This document shows positions 20,390 through 28,525 of a DNA stretch of 58,018 nt, piece by piece (the first letter of the stretch is position 1; each line of letters opens with the position of its first letter). Below the pieces are notes generated by a model. That model had not been told where the DNA came from and searched no databases. It saw nothing but the letters and a program-made list of their open reading frames with translations. The translations under genes and the position numbers were made by a program. The stretch is from the NCBI GenBank assembly GCA_903865895.1, contig CAIPLM010000109.1, forward strand, positions 1 to 58,018, read 5' to 3'. The DNA comes from an uncultured Rhodospirillales bacterium (GTDB lineage: Bacteria > Pseudomonadota > Alphaproteobacteria > Acetobacterales > Acetobacteraceae).

Positions 20390-22227
20390 AGAAGGCCCTG
20401 ATCGCCATCACCGGCGTGGTCGTGCTGGTCGCCGCGACCCTGTTGGCCGTGCCGCTGTTGGCACCCACCGACGCGGTGAGTGGCCGCATCGCCGCAGCGG
20501 TGCGCAGCGCGACCGGCCGTGAACTCGGCATCACCGGTGGTATCGCGATGCGTCTGCTGCCTACTCCCCGCTTCACCGCCGCCGGCATCACCTTCGGGAA
20601 CGCCCCCTGGGGTGCCGTGCCGGCGATGGCGCAGATAAAGTCGATCGAGGTGAACCTGCGGCTGCTCGCGCTGCTGGGCGGACGTATCGAGGTCGCGAGC
20701 CTTGTGCTCATCGAGCCGGATATCGCGCTGGAGATCGGGCCGGACGGACGCGGCAACTGGATGTTCACCCCCCCTTCCCGCCCCGCCGCCCCCCCCGGCG
20801 CCCCGGCGGCCACCACCGCAAGCCCCACCGCCATCAGCCTCGCCGATGTACGCATCGAGGGCGGACGGGGCAGCCTCCGCGACCGCCGCGCCGGCACCGA
20901 GCAGCACCTCGACAACATCAGCCTCCAACTCGCGCTCCCCGCGCTCGACCAGACAGCCACCGCTGCCGGCACCGCCACCTGGAACGGCGAGGAGACGCGC
21001 ATCACCCTCAGCGCCTCCGCCCCCGGAGCCCTGCTCGCCGGCGGCGAGGGAGCGGTTGACCTGCGGATCGAGGCAGCCCCCCTCCGCCTCGCCTTTAATG
21101 GCCGCCTCCAGGGGATGCCGCCCAAGCGGACGGAGGGTGCGATCGATATCGCGAGCCCCTCCCTCCGGCGACTCGCCAGCTGGACCGGCGGGAAATTCGC
21201 CCTCCCCGGCAGTGAACCCGGGGCGCTGGCGATCAAGGGGCGGCTGCTCGCCGCTGGTGCCGAGATGCAGTTTTCGGAGGCCAGCATCGCCTTAGATGCC
21301 ATCCGCAGCACCGGCAATCTCACCGTGAATATCGCGGCTGCCCGGCCCCGGCTCACCGGCAGCCTCGTGGCCGGCGTGCTGGATCTCAACCCCTATTTAC
21401 CAGACGCCAAGCCCGCCCCCCCGGCCAAGCCCGCCACCCCACAGCCAGCCGCGCCGGATGAGGCCGGCTGGAGCGACGCTCCGATCGACCTCGCCGCCCT
21501 CGGCATCGCCGACGTCACGCTCGACTTAGCGGCGGAGCAGATCCTCTACCGCAAGCTGCGCATTGAGCGTCCGCGCCTCGCCCTCCAACTCCAGGAGGGC
21601 AAGCTACACGCCGATCTGCGCGAGATCGCGCTATACCGCGGCCAGGGCAAGGCGGTACTCACCCTCGATTCCCAGACAAATCCGCCCGCCCTCGGCCTCA
21701 CCCTCGCCCTCGCCGGCACCGATATAGACGGGCTGCTCTCCGCCGCCATCGGCTTCGAGCGCCTTGCCGGCGTCGGGCGATTCGATCTCGCGATCACCAG
21801 TCGCGGAGCTTCGCAACGCGCCCTGATCGCCGCCCTCACCGGCAACGGCGCGATCGATCTCACCGATGGGCGGATCAGAGGGGTCGATCTGCTCAGTATC
21901 GCCCGCAAGGCCATCCCCGGCGGCGGAGGCGGCACCGCAAGCAACGGCACCGCCTTCGGCAGCTTCACCGCCAGCTTCACCATCGCCAACGGCATCCTCG
22001 ACAACGAAGACCTCCAGCTCAGATCAGGCCCCATCCCGGTCGTCGGCGCCGGACACGTCGATCTGCCCAGCCGCACCATCGACTACCGCCTCGTCGCCCA
22101 AATCGCCGGCGCCCTGAAAATCCCGGTCAACGTCACCGGCCACTGGGACCACATCACCTACCAACCGGATCTCCCCAAAACCCCTCTCCCCACCAACCTG
22201 CTGCGCGGCCTGCTGCCGAGGCCGTGA
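20386..22227 (+). CDS. AsmA family protein
   Basis: A 613-residue protein with an N-terminal membrane helix (ALIAITGVVVLVAATLLAVPLL) followed by the AsmA N-terminal region (SGRIAAAVRSATGRELGITG) and a C-terminal AsmA_2-type domain ending in YRLVAQIAGALKIPVNVTGHWDHITYQPD. AsmA-like proteins are inner-membrane anchored periplasmic proteins implicated in phospholipid transport and outer-membrane assembly. Pro/Ala-rich linkers lie at about 130-150 and 340-365. It overlaps the phosphorylase gene by 4 nt (ATGA), so the two are probably co-translated. It converges on the solute-binding protein gene with 50 nt between. Confidence 0.9.
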   Translation: MKKALIAITGVVVLVAATLLAVPLLAPTDAVSGRIAAAVRSATGRELGITGGIAMRLLPTPRFTAAGITFGNAPWGAVPAMAQIKSIEVNLRLLALLGGRIEVASLVLIEPDIALEIGPDGRGNWMFTPPSRPAAPPGAPAATTASPTAISLADVRIEGGRGSLRDRRAGTEQHLDNISLQLALPALDQTATAAGTATWNGEETRITLSASAPGALLAGGEGAVDLRIEAAPLRLAFNGRLQGMPPKRTEGAIDIASPSLRRLASWTGGKFALPGSEPGALAIKGRLLAAGAEMQFSEASIALDAIRSTGNLTVNIAAARPRLTGSLVAGVLDLNPYLPDAKPAPPAKPATPQPAAPDEAGWSDAPIDLAALGIADVTLDLAAEQILYRKLRIERPRLALQLQEGKLHADLREIALYRGQGKAVLTLDSQTNPPALGLTLALAGTDIDGLLSAAIGFERLAGVGRFDLAITSRGASQRALIAALTGNGAIDLTDGRIRGVDLLSIARKAIPGGGGGTASNGTAFGSFTASFTIANGILDNEDLQLRSGPIPVVGAGHVDLPSRTIDYRLVAQIAGALKIPVNVTGHWDHITYQPDLPKTPLPTNLLRGLLPRP

Positions 22228-22277
22228 GGTCGCAGTCCAGGTCCGCCCTGGCCGTCCTGCCTTTCGGCCCGCGGGCG

Positions 22278-23915
22278 CTACTTCGCGCGCCAGTTCTCGA
22301 CCCAGTTGGTTGGGTTGCCCCAGCGGCCTTCGGGGGCGACGCCGGTGAGCCAGGTTGGGGTGAGGACAGCTGTGGTGGTGAAGTAGAGGTTGATTTCGGG
22401 GAGGTCTTCGTTGGCGATATCGAGGATGCGGCGGAAGGCGGCGGCGCGTTTGGTTTCATCGAGGGCGGCCCAGGCTTCGGCGAGGGCGGTGTCCATGGCG
22501 GGGTTGCTGAGGCCCATGTAGTTGGTGCCGGTCCAGTTATTGGCGGGGCTGGGAATGTAGGAGGAATGGAAGGTGGTGTAGGGTACCCAGTCGAGCGGCG
22601 GGTCGGACTGGAATTGCACGACGCCTTTGAAGCTGCGTTTGCGCAGGGTTTCGCCGAACATGACGCGGGCGGGCTCGTTGCGGATGGCGAGGTCGATGCC
22701 GATGGCCTTGAGCTGGGTTTGGATGACTTGGGCGACGAGTTCGCGCACGCGGTTGCCGGCGGTGGTGGTGTAGTCGAGCACGAAGCGCTCGCCTTGGGCG
22801 TTCACGAGAATGCCGTCGGCGCCGGGTTTGAAGCCGGCTTCGGCGAGGAGGGCGCGGGCGCGGGCGGGGTCGAAGGGCCAGGTTTTCATGCCGGCGTAGC
22901 GGCCGAACTGGGTGGGGTGGAGGAAGCTGTCGGCCACCTCGAACTTGCCTTCGAACACGCGCTTGACGATGGCGCCCCGGTCGATCGCCATTTGCAGGGC
23001 CTGGCGCACCCGCTTGTCCTTGAGCAGCGGGTTGTCGAGGTTGACGGCCCAGTGCTCGTAGCTGACGGAGGGGACATAGGCGACGTCGAAGCGGCTGCCC
23101 TGGCTCTTGGTGAGGGCGATGTGCTGGTCGAGCGTGAGGCCGAGATTGCCGGGGGCGACGACGTCCACATCGCCGGAGAGCAGGTTGGCCTGCAGCGCCG
23201 AGGTGTTTTCGACCAGGCGCATGGTGATGCGCTGGAAGTAGGGCTTGCGGCCTTTCCAATGGGGGTTGGGCACCACCGTGACCTGCTCATTGGGGCGGAA
23301 TTCGGCGATGCGGTAGGGGCCCATCCAGAGGCCGGGTTCTTCCGGGCGGCGGTTGAAGAGGCTCTTCTGGCCGTAATCCAACGGGTCCTTGGCGGCGCGG
23401 AAGATCGGGCCTTCGACGTGCTCGGCGACGGGCGCGGGGGCGCTGCGGTCGAAATCGTAGCGGACGACTTTCAGCGTCACTTTCACGTCGAGCGGGCTCG
23501 TTGCCTCCACTTTTTCAACCGTGGCCGGCACGCTGAACGCGCGTTCGACCTCATGGGCGAAGGCGAAATCCCGGGCGGTCACCTGGGTGCCGTCGGCCCA
23601 GAAGAGGTCGGGCTTGAGGGTGAACAGCACCTCCATTCCTTCCACGCCATCGGGCCGCTGCACCACCTTGGCGCGGCCGTTGGCGAGGCTCGGCACCTCG
23701 GTGCACAGCACGCAGATCACGCGGCCCTTGTCGGTGTAGCCGGTCATCGCGCGGCGGGCGGTGTTGAGGATGTAGTCCTTGATGGATGTGTTGGTGATGT
23801 TGGGGTGCATGTCCGGCGGGAACTGCACCATGCCGATGCGCAATGTATCGCGCGGCTGCGCCAGGGCCGGCGCGGCGAGCGCGGCGAGCATCAGGGCGAT
23901 CGGCAACAGGCGCAT
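22278..23915 (-). CDS. ABC transporter substrate-binding protein, family 5 (peptide/nickel type)
   Basis: A 545-residue periplasmic binding protein of the DppA/OppA (SBP_bac_5) family. Residues 1-20 are a clear signal peptide ending ALAQ. The mature part shows typical blocks such as DVKVTLKVVRYDFDR and HWAVNLDNPLLKDKRVRQALQMAIDRGAIVKRVFEGKFEVADSFLHP (shown by its spread at roughly 250-300). It would deliver peptides or related solutes to an ABC permease, but no permease or ATPase gene is adjacent, so it is an orphan. It is convergent with the AsmA gene and divergent from the flavin monooxygenase gene. Confidence 0.92.
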   Translation of the reverse strand: MRLLPIALMLAALAAPALAQPRDTLRIGMVQFPPDMHPNITNTSIKDYILNTARRAMTGYTDKGRVICVLCTEVPSLANGRAKVVQRPDGVEGMEVLFTLKPDLFWADGTQVTARDFAFAHEVERAFSVPATVEKVEATSPLDVKVTLKVVRYDFDRSAPAPVAEHVEGPIFRAAKDPLDYGQKSLFNRRPEEPGLWMGPYRIAEFRPNEQVTVVPNPHWKGRKPYFQRITMRLVENTSALQANLLSGDVDVVAPGNLGLTLDQHIALTKSQGSRFDVAYVPSVSYEHWAVNLDNPLLKDKRVRQALQMAIDRGAIVKRVFEGKFEVADSFLHPTQFGRYAGMKTWPFDPARARALLAEAGFKPGADGILVNAQGERFVLDYTTTAGNRVRELVAQVIQTQLKAIGIDLAIRNEPARVMFGETLRKRSFKGVVQFQSDPPLDWVPYTTFHSSYIPSPANNWTGTNYMGLSNPAMDTALAEAWAALDETKRAAAFRRILDIANEDLPEINLYFTTTAVLTPTWLTGVAPEGRWGNPTNWVENWRAK

Positions 23916-23985
23916 GCGGCATCTCCGTCAGGTCGGGGGCAGATCATCGCATTCTGGCTGGAGTGGCGCCAGGGCGGGAGAATAA

Positions 23986-24001
23986 ACGGCTGAAAAGCCG
24001 T
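23986..24001. repeat. Small perfect hairpin in the divergent intergenic region
   Basis: ACGGCT-GAAA-AGCCGT, a 6-bp stem with a GAAA tetraloop, in the 175-nt gap between the divergent binding-protein and monooxygenase genes. It could be a regulator site or leader hairpin; no function is claimed. Confidence 0.3.
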
Positions 24002-24090
24002 CGATCTTTGCAATCCCCGTCTATTTACAGCGGGACGCTTTGCCCATCATCTGGGGGCAGTTCCATCCACGCACCACCGAGGTTTTCGCC

Positions 24091-25416
24091 ATGGCCAAGC
24101 AACTGCATCTCGGCGCCTTCATGCGCCCGGTGGGCATCCATACCGCCTGGTGGCGCTACCCCGGCGCCTATGCGGATGCCAATTTCAACCTTGAGCATCT
24201 CGTCCGCTTCGTCCGCAAGCTGGAGGAGGGGCGGTTCGACGCGTTTTTCATGGCGGACCATCTGGCGCTGCTGAACCTCGACATGGCGGCGCTGCGGCGC
24301 AGTGCGACCGCGACATCGTTCGAGCCATTCACGCTGCTGTCGGCATTGGCCATGGTGACTGAGCGGATCGGGCTGGTGGCCACCGCGTCCACCACCTTCG
24401 ATGCGCCGTACCATATCGCCCGGCGGTTTGCCTCGCTCGACCATATCAGCAAGGGCCGCGCGGGGTGGAACATCGTGACCACCTCCAACCCCGAGGCGGC
24501 GCTGAATTTCGGGCTCGATGAGCACATGGAGCATGACGAGCGGTATGACCGCGCGCGGGAGTTCTGCGATGCGGTGGCCGGGTTGTGGGACAGTTTCGCT
24601 GACGACGCCTTTCTGCGGAACCAGCAGAGCGGGATTTTCTTTGATCCCGCGAAGCTCCACACGCTGAACCACAAGGGGACGTATCTCTCCGTTCGCGGGC
24701 CGCTCAATATCGCACGGCCGGTGCAGGGGCATCCGGTGATCGTGCAGGCCGGGGCGTCGGAGGCGGGGCGGCAGTTCGCCGCCGAGACTGCCGAGGTGAT
24801 TTTCGCCTCCGCCCGCACCATCGAGGACGGGCGGGCCTTTTACGCCGATATGCAGCGCCGGCTGCTTGGGGCCGGGCGGGCGGAGGGTTCGATGAAAATC
24901 CTGCCCGGTGCGCTCGTTGTGGTCGGGCGCAGCGATGAGGAGGCGGCGGCCAAGCTCAAGCTGCTGGATAGTCTGGTGCATCCCGATAGTTCGTTGCCGA
25001 ACCTCTCGATCCGCCTCGGGGTGGATGCCAGCAAGTTCGATCTCGACGGGCCGCTTCCCGAGTTGCCGCCGAGCAATCAGAGCCAGAGCGGCCAGGCGAG
25101 CCTGGTGAAACTTGCGCGGGCGCAGAACCTCACGGTGCGGCAACTCGCGGAGATCGTCGGCGGCTATGGCGGGCTGAAGCTGGTGGGCACGGCGCAGCGC
25201 ATTGCGGACACGATGCAGGAATGGCTGGAAACCGGAGCCTGCGACGGGTTCAACGTGATGTTCCACTCCGTGCCGGAGGGGCTCGATGATTTTGTGGACT
25301 TCGTGGTGCCGGAGCTGACGCGGCGGGGGATTTTCCGCGCGGCGTATGAGGGGACGACGCTGCGGGAGCATCTCGGGTTGCGCCGGCCGGAGAACAGGTT
25401 TTTTGCGGCGCCCTGA
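24091..25416 (+). CDS. LLM class flavin-dependent monooxygenase (NtaA/SnaA/DmoA type)
   Basis: A 441-residue bacterial-luciferase-like monooxygenase of the NtaA/SnaA/SoxA/DmoA branch. This branch uses FMNH2 from a separate reductase to oxidise substrates such as nitrilotriacetate, dibenzothiophene sulfone or dimethyl sulfide. Diagnostic segments are KQLHLGAFMRPVGIH at the start, AWRY-like TAWWRYPGA, SKGRAGWNIVTTSNPEAALNFG, HPVIVQAGASEAGRQFAA and QNLTVRQLAEIVGGYGG. Length fits (about 440-460). I start at the ATG at 24091 with CGAGG 9 nt upstream; a TTG 51 nt earlier is possible. No partner reductase is adjacent. The substrate is unknown. Confidence 0.92.
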   Translation: MAKQLHLGAFMRPVGIHTAWWRYPGAYADANFNLEHLVRFVRKLEEGRFDAFFMADHLALLNLDMAALRRSATATSFEPFTLLSALAMVTERIGLVATASTTFDAPYHIARRFASLDHISKGRAGWNIVTTSNPEAALNFGLDEHMEHDERYDRAREFCDAVAGLWDSFADDAFLRNQQSGIFFDPAKLHTLNHKGTYLSVRGPLNIARPVQGHPVIVQAGASEAGRQFAAETAEVIFASARTIEDGRAFYADMQRRLLGAGRAEGSMKILPGALVVVGRSDEEAAAKLKLLDSLVHPDSSLPNLSIRLGVDASKFDLDGPLPELPPSNQSQSGQASLVKLARAQNLTVRQLAEIVGGYGGLKLVGTAQRIADTMQEWLETGACDGFNVMFHSVPEGLDDFVDFVVPELTRRGIFRAAYEGTTLREHLGLRRPENRFFAAP

Positions 25417-25508
25417 GGGCAAGGTCGATCGCGGAAGGTGCAATCGTTAACGGGCGGGGTTGACCGGTTACTGACGGTGCTTTGTGCGGCGGGTGCAAAA
25501 CGCGGTGC

Positions 25509-26369
25509 ATGTCGCTGGAATTCCTCCGCTCCTTCTTCAAACGCGCCCCCACCCCGCCCGATGATGCGCCGCGGCCTGGGCCGGGCTATCGCGGCTTCGC
25601 CGAGCGCCCCGCCGCCTGGTCGCCGGCGCCGTCCGCCGCCAGTGCCCGTGTGACTGCCGAGGCGCTGCCCCCTGCGTCGGGGCCGTTGCCATTTCCCAGT
25701 ACTGGGCCGCACGGGCATCGCGAGCGGATGCGAGGCAAGCTGCTGGAGCGCGGGCCGGACGCGTTGGCGGATTATGAGCTGCTCGAAATGCTGCTGTTTT
25801 TCGCGCAGCCAAAGGGCGACACCAAGCCGCTCGCCAAGCGGCTGATCAATCATTTCGGCAGTTTCGCGCATGTGCTGGCCGCGCCGCAGGATGCGCTGCT
25901 GCAAGCCAGCGGCCTCGGCCCGCACAGCGTGGCCGCGATCAAGCTGGTGCAGGCCTCGGCCATTCGCCTCGCCCGCGCCGAGGCCGTCGAGGCGCCGGTG
26001 CTCTCCAATTGGGACCGGCTGATCGACTACCTCACCGCCGCCATGGCGCGCGACAAGGTGGAGCAATTCCGCATCCTGTTCCTCGATACCCGCAACCGCC
26101 TGCTCGCCGACGAGAAACAGGCCAGCGGCACCGTCAACCACACGCCGGTCTATCCGCGCGAAGTCGTCAAACGCGCGCTTGAGCTCCACGCCACCGCGCT
26201 CATCCTCGTGCACAACCACCCGAGTGGGGACCCCAGCCCGTCGGATGACGACATCGACATGACGCTCGAAATCCGCCGCGCCACCCAGGTGCTCGGCATC
26301 GTGCTGCATGACCATATCATCATCGGCAACGGCAAATGGTGCAGCCTGCGGCGGGAGGGGTATTTGTAG
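25509..26369 (+). CDS. radC: RadC family JAB1/MPN domain protein
   Basis: A 286-residue protein. A Pro/Ala-rich, probably disordered N-terminus (about 15-70) precedes an HhH-like helical region (ERMRGKLLERGPDALADYELLEMLL). The metalloprotease-like JAMM motif follows as HNHPSGDPSPSDDD with an upstream Glu in EVVKRALE. RadC was named for DNA repair but its activity is unsettled; members are predicted metal-dependent hydrolases. I use the ATG at 25509; an in-frame start 27 nt upstream would add only 9 residues. It is a single gene, and the N-terminal extension is longer than in E. coli RadC (about 224 aa). Confidence 0.93.
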   Translation: MSLEFLRSFFKRAPTPPDDAPRPGPGYRGFAERPAAWSPAPSAASARVTAEALPPASGPLPFPSTGPHGHRERMRGKLLERGPDALADYELLEMLLFFAQPKGDTKPLAKRLINHFGSFAHVLAAPQDALLQASGLGPHSVAAIKLVQASAIRLARAEAVEAPVLSNWDRLIDYLTAAMARDKVEQFRILFLDTRNRLLADEKQASGTVNHTPVYPREVVKRALELHATALILVHNHPSGDPSPSDDDIDMTLEIRRATQVLGIVLHDHIIIGNGKWCSLRREGYL

Positions 26370-26502
26370 CGGACTCACCGCTGCCGCGAGCTGGCCGACT
26401 TCGCGACCGGCAAGCTTGGGTCCTGGGGGAGGATGCAAGCCGTAATTGCCAATCCCGGCCAAATAACCGACGATCCGGTTAGCCACCTCGAAAGTCCATG
26501 CC

Positions 26503-27717
26503 ATGCTGGCCTACCGCCGCTTACTGGCCGATGCGCGGTTCCGCCGGTTCTGGCTCGCCGTGCTGCTGGTGATGGTGGCGGACGAGTTTGTGCGCACGGC
26601 GCTGGTGTGGAACGTCTACGCGGTGACCGGTTCGGCCGGGGCGGTGGGGTGGCTGATGGTGTGCCTGACCGGGCCGATCATCCTGGGCGGGGTGGTGGCG
26701 GGGTGGTTGCTGGATCGGTTCGCGCGGTCGCTGGTGATGGCGGCGGATGCCGCGGTGCGGACGGTGGGGTTGCTCGGGGTGGCGCTGGCGGTGGCGTTCG
26801 GGGTGGGCGGGGTGCTGCCCTATTATGTCGCGGCGGTGATCCAGGGGATGTTGACGATGATCCTGCTGGCGGGGGCGCCCTCGGCGATAGCCGAGTTGAT
26901 CGCGCCGGAGCAGCGTTCGGCTGCCAATGCACTGGAAATGCTGGGGTTTTCGGCGGCGGGGGCGGTGGGGCCGCTGCTGGCCGGCCTGTGCGCGGCGCAT
27001 GTTCCGCCGGCCGTCACGCTGGCGGCCGCGGCGCTGGCCTATGCGGGGTTCGGGCTGGTGATCCGGGGCATGGCGATCGGCGGCGGCGGCGGGCGGGCGG
27101 CAATTGCGCGCGTGAAGTGGCGGGAGAGCGGGGTGTTCGAGCCGGTGGTGGTGATCATCACCGTGTTGTTCGTGATCGTGAATATCGGCGGCGGGGCGCT
27201 GGCGGTGTTTTTGCCGGTGCTGGTGGATCAGGGGCTCGGGCGGGGCGGCGAGACCTATGGCATGTTGCTGGCGGTGATGGGGGTGGCGAGCAGCGGGGGC
27301 GCGTTGCTGGCGGGGATGGTGACCTCGGTGGCGCGGCTGCCGGCGATGGTGGCGGCGGCGCAGACGCTGATGGGGCTGGCCGCCCTGCCGATCGGGCTGT
27401 TGTTCCTGGCGGGGGCGCCGCCGCTGGGCCTGGTGGTGCTGTGTCTTTTCGTGCTCGGCTTGGTTTCGGGCCCGTTGACGGTGTGGGCGCAGACGATCCG
27501 CATGCGCTACGTCGCGCCGCAATGGCGCGGGCGGGCGTTTGCGACGCTGCGGATGATCATGCAGTCCGGCCGGCCGATTGGCGGCGCGCTGGGGGGGGCG
27601 GCGATTGCCGCCGTGCCGCTGGGGGCCTGTCTGATCGGGGTGGCGGCGGTGATGGGGGTTCCGCCGGCGCTCTCGCTGCTGCATCGGGCGATGCGGCGAC
27701 GGTTGGCGGGGCAGTGA
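26503..27717 (+). CDS. MFS transporter
   Basis: A 404-residue, highly hydrophobic protein with about 12 membrane helices in two bundles. It has the typical N-terminal ADARFRRFWLAVLL start and a cytoplasmic loop after helix 2 (GWLLDRFARS) corresponding to the GxxxDRxGRR motif A. It resembles the enterobactin-exporter/macrolide-efflux (EntS/MefA) branch. The sequence is rich in Gly/Val/Ala codons (GGG, GTG), giving a very G-rich coding strand. It is the only gene between radC and the 27786 gene. Substrate unknown. Confidence 0.88.
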   Translation: MLAYRRLLADARFRRFWLAVLLVMVADEFVRTALVWNVYAVTGSAGAVGWLMVCLTGPIILGGVVAGWLLDRFARSLVMAADAAVRTVGLLGVALAVAFGVGGVLPYYVAAVIQGMLTMILLAGAPSAIAELIAPEQRSAANALEMLGFSAAGAVGPLLAGLCAAHVPPAVTLAAAALAYAGFGLVIRGMAIGGGGGRAAIARVKWRESGVFEPVVVIITVLFVIVNIGGGALAVFLPVLVDQGLGRGGETYGMLLAVMGVASSGGALLAGMVTSVARLPAMVAAAQTLMGLAALPIGLLFLAGAPPLGLVVLCLFVLGLVSGPLTVWAQTIRMRYVAPQWRGRAFATLRMIMQSGRPIGGALGGAAIAAVPLGACLIGVAAVMGVPPALSLLHRAMRRRLAGQ

Positions 27718-27748
27718 GAAATTTTATCGCGTAGTGTGCTATTTTTCC

Positions 27749-27778
27749 TTGACGGCGCTCTAAACTTTCAGTTATTAT
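27749..27778 (+). promoter_or_regulatory. Strong sigma70-like promoter immediately before the gene at 27786
   Basis: TTGACG (27749-27754), 18-nt spacer, TATTAT (27773-27778). The expected transcription start about 7 nt after the -10 falls at 27785-27786, on the ATG itself, and no Shine-Dalgarno lies between. This predicts a leaderless mRNA. Confidence 0.6.
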
Positions 27779-27785
27779 CTACGCC

Positions 27786-28472
27786 ATGAACGTGAGTGCC
27801 ACCACCGCCGCGCCTTCCGGCATCCCGCCGGGCCTCCCCGCCGATCTGGCGGGGGCGATGCTGTGGTTCATGGCCAAGCTGGTGCGGCTGATGGGCTGGC
27901 GGCTGGTGGGACATCGGCGCGCGGCCTGTGCCGTGGACATGCATCACTATCTGATGCGCGGGACGCGGCGGTTTTTGCGCGTGCTGGAGCGGCTGGCGGC
28001 AGGGGAGGTGTTTCGCAAGCGGCCCTCGCGCGCCGGACAGGTGCTGCCCGCGCGCGCGACGCCGCGGGTGCGGCTGCCGATGGAGTATGGCTGGGTGGCG
28101 CGGCTCGGCGAGGATGTGCGGATGGCTGCCGCGATGATCGGGCATCATCTGAACCGGACGGAGGTGGCCGCGCTGGTCGCGGCATGTCCGCAGGCGCAGC
28201 GGGTGATGCGGCCGATATGCCATTTGCTGGCGATCGATGCGCCGTGTGTGGGGCGGGTGGTCCGGAGGAAGAGGGTGAGGAGTCGCGCGGTTCAAGCGCC
28301 CTCACCGCTTTCGTGCTCTGCTTCGCAGCCCAAGCCCGCGAGAGCGGGAGGAGGGGGGGAGGCGGGCAAACCTCGTCGGCTCACGCGGAAGGAGCGGGAG
28401 GCGATTCTTTGGTACCCGAATTTGGAGGGCAAGCCGATGGCTCTGCTGCCGCGAAAACTGCCGCGGGATTGA
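27786..28472 (+). CDS. Hypothetical protein, basic, possibly leaderless
   Basis: An unrecognised 228-residue basic protein with no clear signal peptide. The middle contains MEYGWVARLGEDVRMAAAMIGHHLNRTEVAALVAACPQAQR-type helical sequence, and histidines and cysteines are scattered (CAVDMHHYL, PICHLLAIDAPC). Residues about 168-200 are low-complexity (Ser/Pro/Gly) and derive from a GC-rich repeat-like DNA insert at 28290-28375. After it, a conserved-looking tail LTRKEREAILWYPNLEGKP resumes. Start selection rests on the promoter, whose predicted +1 is the ATG. Probably a lineage-specific cytoplasmic protein; no function assigned. Confidence 0.65.
   Translation: MNVSATTAAPSGIPPGLPADLAGAMLWFMAKLVRLMGWRLVGHRRAACAVDMHHYLMRGTRRFLRVLERLAAGEVFRKRPSRAGQVLPARATPRVRLPMEYGWVARLGEDVRMAAAMIGHHLNRTEVAALVAACPQAQRVMRPICHLLAIDAPCVGRVVRRKRVRSRAVQAPSPLSCSASQPKPARAGGGGEAGKPRRLTRKEREAILWYPNLEGKPMALLPRKLPRD
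28290..28375. repeat. GC-rich palindromic repeat-like insert inside the 27786 gene
   Basis: A CCCTCACC ... CTCTGCTTCGCAG ... CCCGCGAGAGCGGGAGGAGGGGGGAGG block with the C-tract/hairpin/G-tract layout of dispersed intergenic repeats (compare 1593-1630). It is in frame and adds about 30 low-complexity residues to the protein. Confidence 0.4.
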
Positions 28473-28525
28473 TGGGGAGCGCGCGGGCTATTTGTTTCGA
28501 TATTGTTATAATAATCCCTCGCGCC

